Origin: Nocardioides houyundeii
GTDB lineage: Bacteria > Actinomycetota > Actinomycetes > Propionibacteriales > Nocardioidaceae
Direction of reading: 5' to 3'
Length of the DNA: 64,000 nt
Assembly (NCBI RefSeq): GCF_002865585.1
Contig: NZ_CP025581.1
Span: 3,658,001-3,722,000, forward strand
Part shown: piece by piece, positions 25,948 to 34,861 of the stretch
How the letters are laid out: the number at the start of each line of letters is the position of its first letter
How positions within the stretch are numbered: position 1 is the first letter of the stretch
The notes under the pieces: generated by a model
Seen by the model: only the letters and a program-made list of their open reading frames with translations
What the model was told of the DNA's origin: nothing
The model's database searches: none
Translations under genes and position numbers: made by a program

Positions 25948-28900
25948 TCAGCGGGGCTTGGCGGCCTTGGAGATCGAGCTGGCTGAGCTCCAGCCGGCCG
26001 CGCTCTTCGCCCGGACCGCGAACTTGTAGGTCCCCGCCTTCAGCTTGAGCTGCAGCTTCGCCTTGCTCGCCTTCACGGTCTTGCGGCTCGCGACCACCCG
26101 CTTGCCCTTCTTCACCTTGTAGACGATCACCTCGTAAGTGGTGACCTTGCCGGAACCCGCCGACGCGGGCGCGGACCACGCCACGGTGACCGTCTTCGCG
26201 CCGCCCTTGGCACCCGGCTTGACCGCAGTGACCCGGGGCGCCGAGGGCGCCTTGGGCACGACCGGGACGGGCTGGGTCGGGACGGGCTGGGTGGGAACCG
26301 GTTGGGGTTCGGTCGACGGCCCCGACGGAGGAGCCGGCGGCGTGGTCGGTGAGTCGGTGGGAACGGGCGTCGGCTCGGGCGTGGGCTCCGGCGTGGGCTC
26401 GGGTCCCGGCTCCGGCACGGTCACGGCGCACACGACCGGCGGACCGCTGTGGCCGTTGCGCAGGCTCGCGGTCACCTCGATCTCCCATTCGCCCGGAGTG
26501 ACGGGCTGCTGGTAGACGCCCCGCATGAAGTAGGCCAGGCCGGTCTTCCAGACGGTCCACTCGGTCTCGGGCAGCTGCCGGGCTCGCACGTTCCAGTAGT
26601 TGACGTTGTCTTCCGCCGGCCACTCCCACTCCCAGGTGAGCTGGCCGTTGGCAACCGTGTACGTCGTGGGGCAGGTGATCGCCGTGGTGTCGAAGTTGAC
26701 CGTCGCCATCCCCGGCATCCACGACGGCCCGCCGGGGTTCACCGGCGTGACCGTCACGTAGTGGTTGCCGATGCTCAGGCCGGTCAGGTCGATGAACGGC
26801 TCCTCGGTGGCGTCGGCGGTCAGGGCGACGGTGGTGCCGTCGTGGCAGAGGTCGGTCCCCCGGACGGTGCCGTCGCCGAGGCCTGCGTCGCCCGGCAGGC
26901 GGATCTCACCCACCACGTCGACGCAGACGTCGTACCAGAGGATCGGGTCGTGGACCGGGTCCGCGGGGATCACCGCATCCCAGGTGACGCGCAGTGAGCC
27001 GGTGGCCTTGTCGAGCACCGTTGCCTCGATGGAGTTGCCGTTCACACCGCCCGGGTCGGGGGAGATCGGGGGCATGTCGAAGGACGTGTCGCTGCTGTTG
27101 CGCGAGCCCGAGTTGGGGTTCTGCGGCCCCCAGACGTTGGAGGCGGCGAGCAGCACGTGCTTGTGGCCGGTCTTCACCCCGCTGAAGGTGTACGACGTGG
27201 TGCCGGGCGGCAGCGTGACCGCCACCGGCTGTCCGTAGATCCCGTCGGTGAGGGTGAGGTAGATGCGCTGGATCGGTTCGCCCCCGTCGAACGGCGTCTC
27301 CCAGGTGACGGTCACCGTCCGGGCGTCCCGGTCGGTGGTGATGTCCGGGGTGATCCGCGCCGGCGGGCCCTTCAGCAGCGCCTCGAAGTCGTAGGGCGCG
27401 CCGGCCCCGTTGGCGTTCACCGCCACGATCCGGTAGTTGACCTTCTCCCCTGCGACCGGGTTGAAGCAGATGGAGACGCTGTCGTTGCCGCCGGTGGAGC
27501 GGAACTCGAACAGCTTCCACCACCCTCCCTCGTCCTCCTGCAGGAGCTCGTACCGCGTGACCGGCGTACCGCCGTTGCTGACCGGAGCGCGCCAGCTCAG
27601 CTGGATGCCGCGTACCACCTGCCCGTCGCCGAAGTTGCACGTCACGCCGTCGGTCACGACCTCCACGCCGGTGACCTGGCTCGGGACCGTGCTGGCGTTC
27701 CAGGTCGCGCTGGCGGCGGCACCGGACCCGATCGCGTTGACGGCGCGCACCTCGACCGTGACGTTGCCCGCGGCCGCACCGACGAAGGTGTGGGTGGTGA
27801 CACCGGCGGCCACGTCGACCGCGTCCTGGCCGTTGAGGGTCAGCCGGTAGCCGGTCAGTGCGGAGCCGCCGTCGTTGTCCGGCGCGGTCCAGGTGGCGAT
27901 CAGGTCGCCGCCCGAGGGGGTGAGCGTCAGTCCGGACGGACGGGCGGGTGCCACCTGCGGGGTGCTGCACCCCTGGACCTGGAGGTGGTAGGCGCCCATG
28001 CTGCCGTAGGCGAGGAAGTCCGTGTCGCCCTCGGCGCTGGTCAGGCCGTCGCTGCCGCGCACCTCGAGCAGCCAGGGGCCCCCCTCCGGGATGTCCAGGG
28101 CGGCGTCCAGCCCGCCGGCGCTGGAGGAGAGGTAGGAGACGCCCGCGCCGTACCAGGGCTGGTGGTCCAGGCTCGGGACCTTGGTGACCAGTGGGTTGGC
28201 GACCGTGACCGGAGAACCGCTGTTGCCGCTGGGCCTGGCGAGGGTGAGGCTCACGTCGAGGTTCGCCGGGAAGCCGGCCGTGACCGCGGCCGCCCGGGCA
28301 CCGGTGGTGCACTGGTCGACCAGGTAGACGTCCCGGTCGTAGGACGCGCCGACGTAGGCGGTGCCGTCGGTGAGGCGCAGCGGGGACGACCAGCCGTCGC
28401 CGCCCTCGTCGGTCCGGTGGCCGGCAATCGCGCCGATGATCGCGACGTCGTCCTCAATGTTGGTGGCGCCGCTGTAGAAGCCGTTCGACCACTGGCTCAC
28501 CGGCGCGTCGGCAGCAGCACCCATGATCGGCGCCCAGGTCCCCCGACCGGTGTAGTACTCGTCCCAGTCGGTCTCGCTGCGGGCGAAGCCGTCGTGGCTG
28601 AGGTTGAAGGTGTGACCCACCTCGTGGGAGGCGGCCTCGGCGATCGCCTTCGGCGACTGCGCGTTCAGCTCGGCGAAGACCCACGCCGGCTCGACCACGC
28701 TGGCGGGCCGGTCGATCTGTCCCATCCACGCGACCCCGCCGCACTCGCTGTTGCACAGGGACGCGCCGGCCTGGGCGCTGTCGGTGACCACCAGGCGGGT
28801 CCCGAACTCGGTGTCGCCGGGGGCGTTGACCCGCAGCGCGTCGTCCCCGGGGTCGGCGGTGGTGACGTCCACGTCGAACGGCGCGTAGTCCTCGGCCACG

Positions 28901-29553
28901 CGGGCCCAGATCTCCTGGATCGCGGTGCGCTCGGCGGCGGAGAAGACAGGGCCGTCGTTCATCGGGTCCCAGCCCTGGTAGGCCCCCGCTGGAAGGCCCG
29001 CGGGCCCGGACCACGAGCTCGCGGCGGGCACGTCGACCCCGTCGAAGTCGAGGTAGATCACGTGCCGCGAGCCGGGCAGGCTGTGCAGCGCGAAGGTCTG
29101 GTCCAGCGGTGCCACGCGGGCCGCGACGTCGCTGGAGAAGGACTCGCCCCAGCGCGCCTCCTCCTTCACGAAGAGCTGGCCGGACGGGGCGACCCACATC
29201 GTGGAGTCGTTGCGCAGCGTGGTGCGGAGCCGACCCGCGGTCATGTCGTGGGCTCTCGCGACCTCGGGCAGGTCGTCGCCGAGCCGGCGTACCGCCGCGT
29301 CGCCGTGCGCGGGGCTCTGCAGCGAGGTCGCGGGAAGCAGCTGCGCCTCGACCGGCTCGGCGGCCTCCGGTGCCGTGGTGGTCGCCGGCGACTCGCCCGA
29401 CCCGACGCCTGCCTCGACGCCCGTCTCGACGCGGGGCGCGGCGACGGCCGACGCGACCGGTGATGCCTCGGCAGGCTCGCCGAGGGGCAACGAGGGGGTG
29501 GCGGCGAGCAGGAGGCCGGTCAGGCCCAGAGCGGTCACGCGGAGAGAAAGCAC
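25948..29553 (-). CDS. Secreted zinc metalloprotease with Fn3 domains
   Basis: 1201 residues. Signal peptide (about 1-31), a propeptide-like region, then a reprolysin-like catalytic domain with the zinc site SHEVGHTFNLSHDG (HExxHxxxxxHD, about residue 310), followed by several fibronectin type III repeats (from about 540), PEPTPEPTP and QPVPTQPVP linkers, and a last Fn3 domain ending in a Lys-rich tail. It would digest extracellular protein. GTG 29553 starts with a good signal peptide. A strong hairpin separates it from the MFS gene upstream. Confidence 0.8.
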   Translation of the reverse strand: MLSLRVTALGLTGLLLAATPSLPLGEPAEASPVASAVAAPRVETGVEAGVGSGESPATTTAPEAAEPVEAQLLPATSLQSPAHGDAAVRRLGDDLPEVARAHDMTAGRLRTTLRNDSTMWVAPSGQLFVKEEARWGESFSSDVAARVAPLDQTFALHSLPGSRHVIYLDFDGVDVPAASSWSGPAGLPAGAYQGWDPMNDGPVFSAAERTAIQEIWARVAEDYAPFDVDVTTADPGDDALRVNAPGDTEFGTRLVVTDSAQAGASLCNSECGGVAWMGQIDRPASVVEPAWVFAELNAQSPKAIAEAASHEVGHTFNLSHDGFARSETDWDEYYTGRGTWAPIMGAAADAPVSQWSNGFYSGATNIEDDVAIIGAIAGHRTDEGGDGWSSPLRLTDGTAYVGASYDRDVYLVDQCTTGARAAAVTAGFPANLDVSLTLARPSGNSGSPVTVANPLVTKVPSLDHQPWYGAGVSYLSSSAGGLDAALDIPEGGPWLLEVRGSDGLTSAEGDTDFLAYGSMGAYHLQVQGCSTPQVAPARPSGLTLTPSGGDLIATWTAPDNDGGSALTGYRLTLNGQDAVDVAAGVTTHTFVGAAAGNVTVEVRAVNAIGSGAAASATWNASTVPSQVTGVEVVTDGVTCNFGDGQVVRGIQLSWRAPVSNGGTPVTRYELLQEDEGGWWKLFEFRSTGGNDSVSICFNPVAGEKVNYRIVAVNANGAGAPYDFEALLKGPPARITPDITTDRDARTVTVTWETPFDGGEPIQRIYLTLTDGIYGQPVAVTLPPGTTSYTFSGVKTGHKHVLLAASNVWGPQNPNSGSRNSSDTSFDMPPISPDPGGVNGNSIEATVLDKATGSLRVTWDAVIPADPVHDPILWYDVCVDVVGEIRLPGDAGLGDGTVRGTDLCHDGTTVALTADATEEPFIDLTGLSIGNHYVTVTPVNPGGPSWMPGMATVNFDTTAITCPTTYTVANGQLTWEWEWPAEDNVNYWNVRARQLPETEWTVWKTGLAYFMRGVYQQPVTPGEWEIEVTASLRNGHSGPPVVCAVTVPEPGPEPTPEPTPEPTPVPTDSPTTPPAPPSGPSTEPQPVPTQPVPTQPVPVVPKAPSAPRVTAVKPGAKGGAKTVTVAWSAPASAGSGKVTTYEVIVYKVKKGKRVVASRKTVKASKAKLQLKLKAGTYKFAVRAKSAAGWSSASSISKAAKPR

Positions 29554-29577
29554 CGCCTCAGGCTAAGTAGGCTCCGC

Positions 29578-29618
29578 CGCCCAGGCGGCCGAATGCCGAA
29601 AGTTCGGCCGCCTGGGCG
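29578..29618 (-). terminator. Strong hairpin terminator of the MFS gene
   Basis: Perfect 16-base stem CGCCCAGGCGGCCGAA / TTCGGCCGCCTGGGCG with a nine-base loop, 10 bp after the MFS stop and 25 bp before the metalloprotease start. Confidence 0.85.
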
Positions 29619-29627
29619 CGAGTCGCC

Positions 29628-31076
29628 TCAGTGCGTGGCCGGGACCGCCGGCTCCGACGCGACCGGGGCGTCCCCGGTCTTGGCGCCGCCGATGAGCAGG
29701 AACGCTGCCACCGCGCCGAGCACCATCACCCAGGCAGCGGCGAACAGGGTGTCGCCGTACGCACCGGCCAGGGCGGGCAGCTGGTCCACGCCCTGGGCCA
29801 GGGAGTCGGTCATCGAGGAGGTGTAGATGGCGGTGAAGACCGCCACCGCGATGGAGCCCCCCACGTGCAGCGAGGCGTTGGCGAGCGCCGAGGCGACCCC
29901 GGCGTCGTGCGGGTCGACGCCGGCCAGTGCCAGGTTCTGCACCGGCACCAGGATCAGGGAGAACCCGAGACCCATCACGACCACGCCGGGCAGCACCTCG
30001 GTCCAGTAGCTGCCGCTGGCGATGATCCCGCTCAGGTAGAACAGGCCGGCCGCGACCAGCAGCGGCCCGACGGTCAGCACCACGCGGGGCCCGAAGGTGG
30101 TGAAGAGAGACGTCGAGATCGGGGCGGTCACCATGATCACGACCGTCATCGCGACGCTGGCGAAGCCGGCGACGACCGGGCTCATGCCGAGCACGATCTG
30201 GAAGTGGAAGGTCAGGTAGAGCAGCGCCCCGACCATCACCACGCCCACGCAGGCCTGCAGCAGGAACGCCGCGCCGCGCACCCGGCTGCTGACCACGCGC
30301 AGCGGGAGCAGGGGGTGCGAGCACCGGGCCTGCCACCACAGGAAGACGGCCATCAGGATCGCGCCCGCGACCAGGAAGCCGACGGTGTCCGCCGAGCCCC
30401 ACCCGTGCTCGGCCCGCGCGAAGCCGTAGATCAGGGAACCCAGCGACAACGCCACCAGGGCGGCCCCGACGAGGTCGTAGCGGTTGTCACCGTGCGCCCG
30501 GCTCTCGACCAGCAGGAACCGGCCGGCAACCAGGGCGAGGAGCACGAAGAAGACGTTGACCAGCAGGCACCAGCGCCAGTCGGCGTACTGGGTGAGCACC
30601 CCGCCGAGCAGGAAGCCGAAGGCAGCGCCGGTGCCGGCGACGATGCCGAACACCGCGAAGGCCACGTTGCGCTCCCGACCACTGGGGAACAGCACCGTGA
30701 TCATCGCCAGCGCGGCGGGAGCCACCAGGGCAGCGAAGGCGCCCTGCAGGCCGCGGGCCGCGATGAGCTCGGTGCCCGACTGGGCCAGGCCGCCCCAGAC
30801 CGAGGCGGCGCCGAAGCCGACCATGCCGACCATGAAGGTGCGCTTGCGGCCCCAGTAGTCGGCGATCCGGCCGCCGAGCAGGAGCAGCGCGGAGAACGCG
30901 ACGGCGTACGCCGTCACCACCCACTGGCGCTGTCCGTCGGCGAGGCCGAGGTCGGCCTGGGCGGCAGGGAGGGCGATCGCGACGATCGTCCCGTCCAGGA
31001 CCACCATCAGCTGGGCCAGCCCGAGGACGCAGAGCGCCCACCAGCGAGTGGGAGAGAGGGGAACGGGGGCAGACAT
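29628..31076 (-). CDS. MFS drug exporter, DHA2 (EmrB/QacA) type
   Basis: 482 residues, 14 predicted membrane helices. Motif A appears as GGRIADYWGRKRTF (loop 2-3) and motif C-like glycines follow (GIVAGTGAAFGFLLGGVLTQ). The opening LAQLMVVLDGTIVAIALPA, with the D in helix 1, is typical of the DHA2 family of proton-driven drug exporters. ATG 31076. Two AGGTTTCC copies 21 bp apart (31087 and 31108) sit just upstream and may bind a regulator. Substrate unknown. Confidence 0.9.
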   Translation of the reverse strand: MSAPVPLSPTRWWALCVLGLAQLMVVLDGTIVAIALPAAQADLGLADGQRQWVVTAYAVAFSALLLLGGRIADYWGRKRTFMVGMVGFGAASVWGGLAQSGTELIAARGLQGAFAALVAPAALAMITVLFPSGRERNVAFAVFGIVAGTGAAFGFLLGGVLTQYADWRWCLLVNVFFVLLALVAGRFLLVESRAHGDNRYDLVGAALVALSLGSLIYGFARAEHGWGSADTVGFLVAGAILMAVFLWWQARCSHPLLPLRVVSSRVRGAAFLLQACVGVVMVGALLYLTFHFQIVLGMSPVVAGFASVAMTVVIMVTAPISTSLFTTFGPRVVLTVGPLLVAAGLFYLSGIIASGSYWTEVLPGVVVMGLGFSLILVPVQNLALAGVDPHDAGVASALANASLHVGGSIAVAVFTAIYTSSMTDSLAQGVDQLPALAGAYGDTLFAAAWVMVLGAVAAFLLIGGAKTGDAPVASEPAVPATH

Positions 31077-31197
31077 GCGGGACTCCAGGTTTCCGAGGGG
31101 AATCTGAAGGTTTCCAGCCTCGGACCGACGGCGCGGAGCGCACGTTGCCTCACCCGGTTCGTCCCGGGTCAGGGAGAAAAACTAACCCGGAGGACTC

Positions 31198-32889
31198 TCA
31201 GATCGTTCGTGCAGGGCCGTGTGAGGTTCCCAACTCCAGCCACGCGTGCACCAGCGAGACCACCGAGGCGCCCTCCCCGGTAGCGGCCGCGACCCGCTTC
31301 ATCGACGTGGAGCGGATGTCGCCGGCGGCGAACACGCCGGGCACGGTGGTCGCCAGGTCCGCGGGCGGGACGTCGCCGACCCAGAGCTCACGCGGCACGT
31401 CGCGCCCGGTGAGCACGAAGCCGTTCTCGTCGCGCACCAGCTCCGGCGGCAGCCACCCGCACTCCGGCGCCGCGCCCAGGAGCAGGAACAGCCCCCGCGC
31501 GTCCCGGCGCTCGCGTGCTCCGGTCCTCACGTCCTCCAGCTCCAGCCAGGCCAGGCTGCCGTTCTCGTCCGGCCCGCCGTCGACCACCTGGCTGGAGCCG
31601 CAGACGGTGATCCGGGGGTTCCACTCGATCTCGTTGACCAGGTACGCCGACATGGTCGCGCTCAGGTCCGGGCGGCGTACGACGATGGTCACCGAGCGGG
31701 CGAAGCGCGCCGCGTGGACCGCGGCCTGGCCCGCGGAGTTGCCGCCGCCGACCACCACCACGTCCTCGCCGGCGAGCTCGCGGGCCGCCGCCATCGCGGC
31801 GCCGTAGTTGACCCCGCGGCCCACCAGCGCCTCGATGGAGTCGACCCCGAGGCGGCGGTAGTCCACCCCGGTGGAGACCAGCACGGTCCGGGCTCGGACG
31901 TCACCGCCGTCGGTGTGCACCACGTGCGGCGTCCCGTCGCTGCCGGCGGTGAGCGCGGTGGCGGGCCAGCCGGTGTAGAACCGGGTGCCGAAGCGCAGCG
32001 CCTGCCCGCGGGCCCGGGAGGCCAGCCGCATGCCGGAGATGCCGCGCGGGAAGCCGAGGTAGTTGCGGATCATCGAGCTGGTCCCGGCCTGCCCGCCGAT
32101 CGCCTCCGCCTCCAGGCAGATCGTGGAGAGCCCCTCGCTGGAGGCGTAGACGCTGGCGGCGAGCCCGGCTGGCCCGGCGCCCACCACGACCAGGTCCACC
32201 ACCTCGTCGACGTCGATCTCGTCGGGTCGCCCGTAGAGCCGGACCGCGAGGTCGCGCACCGAGCCGCAGTGCCCGGCCCAGCCCTTCCACGACTCCACCA
32301 CCGGCCACCGACCCTCGTCCTCGGGGATCCGGGCCAGCACCTCGCGGGCGACGTCGGAGTCGGGGTGGTGCAGCCCGGCGGGGATGCCGACCCGGTCGAG
32401 GTAGTCCAGCAGCGACAGCGTCAACGGGTCGCGCTCGGGGCTGATGACCCGCACGCTCTCGACGTACGGCGTGCCGACGGTGGCGTTCCAGTCGTTGAGC
32501 ATCTCCCCCACCGCGCCGTGGAACTCCTCGTCGCGCGGACCCTGCGGCATCAGCAGCAGCGCGTCGACCTTGCCCGCAGTGACGGCGTGACGGTAGGTCT
32601 GGTTGCTCTCGAAGAACTGCGAGACGTGGGCGACCAGCAGCCGCCGCGCGGTCGGCACGATCTTGCGGGTCCCGGCCACCAGCTTGTGCAGCCGCTCCGT
32701 GGGCTGGTCGGTGTCGAAGACGAACAGCGCCACCTGGGTGCCGTCGGCGAGCAGGTCGAGCGCCACCTGCTTGGCGGCGATCTCGTCGCGCACCAGGCGT
32801 ACGTCGTACTCCGCCTGGTAGCGGGCGAAGGCGCCGCCGAGCTCCTCGGCGTGCGTCGAGGAGGCGAGGATGACCGCCGGGGCTCCCAT
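31198..32889 (-). CDS. Fused response-regulator-like / thioredoxin-reductase-like flavoprotein
   Basis: 563 residues. An N-terminal receiver-like domain (about 1-150) is joined to a FAD/NAD(P)H pyridine nucleotide-disulfide oxidoreductase: VVVGAGPAGLAASVYASSEG binds FAD (about 232-251), VVVVGGGNSAGQAAVHAARF binds NAD(P)H (about 377-396), and PGVFAAGDIRS closes the FAD site. The redox-active CxxC of true thioredoxin reductase is absent (the region near GGQAGTSSMIRNYLGFPRG has no Cys), as in the known fused family. It is therefore probably not a disulfide reductase. ATG 32889. Confidence 0.85.
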   Translation of the reverse strand: MGAPAVILASSTHAEELGGAFARYQAEYDVRLVRDEIAAKQVALDLLADGTQVALFVFDTDQPTERLHKLVAGTRKIVPTARRLLVAHVSQFFESNQTYRHAVTAGKVDALLLMPQGPRDEEFHGAVGEMLNDWNATVGTPYVESVRVISPERDPLTLSLLDYLDRVGIPAGLHHPDSDVAREVLARIPEDEGRWPVVESWKGWAGHCGSVRDLAVRLYGRPDEIDVDEVVDLVVVGAGPAGLAASVYASSEGLSTICLEAEAIGGQAGTSSMIRNYLGFPRGISGMRLASRARGQALRFGTRFYTGWPATALTAGSDGTPHVVHTDGGDVRARTVLVSTGVDYRRLGVDSIEALVGRGVNYGAAMAAARELAGEDVVVVGGGNSAGQAAVHAARFARSVTIVVRRPDLSATMSAYLVNEIEWNPRITVCGSSQVVDGGPDENGSLAWLELEDVRTGARERRDARGLFLLLGAAPECGWLPPELVRDENGFVLTGRDVPRELWVGDVPPADLATTVPGVFAAGDIRSTSMKRVAAATGEGASVVSLVHAWLELGTSHGPARTI

Positions 32890-32905
32890 GACCCGATGGT
32901 AGAGC

Positions 32906-34744
32906 TCAGCCGGTGAGCTCGTGCACGTAGCACCAGCGCCAGGACTCCCCCGGCTGCGCCGACTCCATCACCGGGTGCTGCGTCTCGTGGAAGTGCGCCG
33001 TCGCGTGCCGACCGACCGAGGAGTCACAGCAGCCGACGCGCCCGCACGTCAGGCACTGCCGCAGCGACACCCAGCGGGTGCCCTCGGCCAGGCAGGTCTC
33101 GCAGGCGGGGTCCGCAACGGTGTCGGTCGCGGGGTGCTTCTGCAGGTCCATGCACTCCTCGGGGCCTGAGATACCGGTCACCGCACTGCGCACCTTCTCG
33201 CGCACCGAGCTGCCGGCGTCGAGCATCGACTCCTCGATGTCGAGCATCCCGAGCACCTGCCGGACCACCTCCGAGGGCAGGTGCCCACCGCTGCGGACCT
33301 CGAGCACCCGGGCCCGTTCGGCGTCGATCATCTCGCGCCGGATCCGGGCGTAGAGCTCGGACGGGGTCTCCTCGTCCGCGGTGGTGTCCAGCTGCTCCCA
33401 GGCCGAGAAGGTGCGCTGGTCCACCCTGGCCCGGATCCGCGCGTCCACCCCGTGGTGGTCCTCGTACTCCAGCTCGTCCAGGCGGGCCAGACCCGCGTTG
33501 GCGGCCTGCTGGAGCAGGGTGGCCCGGGCCAGCGCGTCCTCCGCGACGTCCGGCGGCGGGACGTTGAGGACGCGGGTGAGCCAGGGCAGGGTCAGGCCCT
33601 GGAGGAACAGGGTGCCGGCCACCACGGAGAACGCGACCAGCAGCATCACCTCTCGGTGCGGCGCCTCCTCGGGGATGATGAACGCCGCCGCGAGGGTCAC
33701 CACGCCCCGCATCCCGGCCCAGCCGATCAGGAACGTCCAGGACGTGGGCAGCGGGTCACTGCGACGGAACATCGCCGTGACGTGCATGTAGACCAGCCGC
33801 ACCACGATGACGGTGACCAGGGTGGCCAGGCACACCACCGCGATCCGGGTGTTGGACAGCGTCGACTCATGCACCTCGGCCAGGATCCAGTCGAGCTGGA
33901 GCCCGATCAGCAGGAAGACGGTGTTCTCCAGCACGAAGGCGACGGTGCGCCAGGTGATCCGCTCGGTGATGCGGGACTGGGCGGTCTGGATGATGTCGGC
34001 CTTGTGCCCGAGCAGCAGCCCGGCCACCACCACCGAGATCACCCCGGAGGCGTGCACCTCCTCGGCGGCGACGAACGCCGCGAACGGGGTCAGGAACGAG
34101 ATGGCGGTGTCCATCAGCGGGTCGGTGATGCGCCTGCGCAGCCGCGCGACGAGGAGGAACAGCACCACCCCGATCAGCACCCCGCCGCCGGCCGCGACGA
34201 CGAAGTCGATCCCGATGTCCAGCAGCACCACGCCGCCGGCGAGCGCGGCGACCGCGGTGCGCAGGGTGACCAGGGCGGTGGCGTCGTTGAACAGCGACTC
34301 GCCCTCGAGGATCGTCACCACCCGCCGCGGCAGGCCGATGCGCCGGGCCACGGCAGTCGCGGCGACCGCGTCCGGTGGCGCGACGACCGCCCCGACGGCG
34401 ATGGCCGCAGCCCAGCCCCAGTCGGGCACCAGCAGGTGGGTGACGACCGCGACAGCGGCGGTGGTGACCAGCACCAGGAACACCGAGAGGCGCAGGATGG
34501 TCCCGCGGTTGGCGTTGAAGTCCATCAGCGAGGTCTGGATGGCCGCGGTGTACAGCAGCGGCGGCAGCAGCCCGAGCAGCACCACCTCTGACTCCAGGTG
34601 GATCGTGGGCACGGCCGGGACGAACGCCAGCCCCGCGCCGACCGCGATCAGCAGCAGGGGCGCAGGAAGGTGCAGGCGTTCGCTGACCGTCGTACCCAGC
34701 AGCACGACGGCGGCCATCGACACCAGCAGGACCGCAAGCTCCAC
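32906..34744 (-). CDS. Na+/H+ antiporter with C-terminal UBP zinc finger
   Basis: 612 residues. Membrane part (about 1-400) of the CPA1 family, with APPDAVAATAVARRIGLPRR (the acidic ion-site region) and VLENTVFLLIGLQLDW. A helical cytosolic region (about 410-520) follows, then a UBP-type zinc finger with CETC, CLTCGRVGCC and HATAHFHETQHP ligands. In eukaryotes such fingers bind ubiquitin C-termini; the bacterial partner is unknown. GTG 34744 is the start. The longer frame to 35992 is an artefact across the divergent serine hydrolase. Ends 16 bp before the flavoprotein gene, so the two are probably cotranscribed. Confidence 0.85.
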   Translation of the reverse strand: MELAVLLVSMAAVVLLGTTVSERLHLPAPLLLIAVGAGLAFVPAVPTIHLESEVVLLGLLPPLLYTAAIQTSLMDFNANRGTILRLSVFLVLVTTAAVAVVTHLLVPDWGWAAAIAVGAVVAPPDAVAATAVARRIGLPRRVVTILEGESLFNDATALVTLRTAVAALAGGVVLLDIGIDFVVAAGGGVLIGVVLFLLVARLRRRITDPLMDTAISFLTPFAAFVAAEEVHASGVISVVVAGLLLGHKADIIQTAQSRITERITWRTVAFVLENTVFLLIGLQLDWILAEVHESTLSNTRIAVVCLATLVTVIVVRLVYMHVTAMFRRSDPLPTSWTFLIGWAGMRGVVTLAAAFIIPEEAPHREVMLLVAFSVVAGTLFLQGLTLPWLTRVLNVPPPDVAEDALARATLLQQAANAGLARLDELEYEDHHGVDARIRARVDQRTFSAWEQLDTTADEETPSELYARIRREMIDAERARVLEVRSGGHLPSEVVRQVLGMLDIEESMLDAGSSVREKVRSAVTGISGPEECMDLQKHPATDTVADPACETCLAEGTRWVSLRQCLTCGRVGCCDSSVGRHATAHFHETQHPVMESAQPGESWRWCYVHELTG

Positions 34745-34861
34745 CTGTGAATCGTCGCACGCCCCACCCACGTCTGAGCAGGGCCGACCGCGTGGGGATG
34801 GGTGCTGGGCGCCGCCGTGTGCCACGATCGCCCCGCCCGCAGCCCGAGAAGGAGTCACATC

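Noticed and set aside
27157..29463. 768-codon plus-strand frame
   Set aside because: Antisense to the metalloprotease. Composition is Gly/Val/Arg-rich with no recognisable domain.
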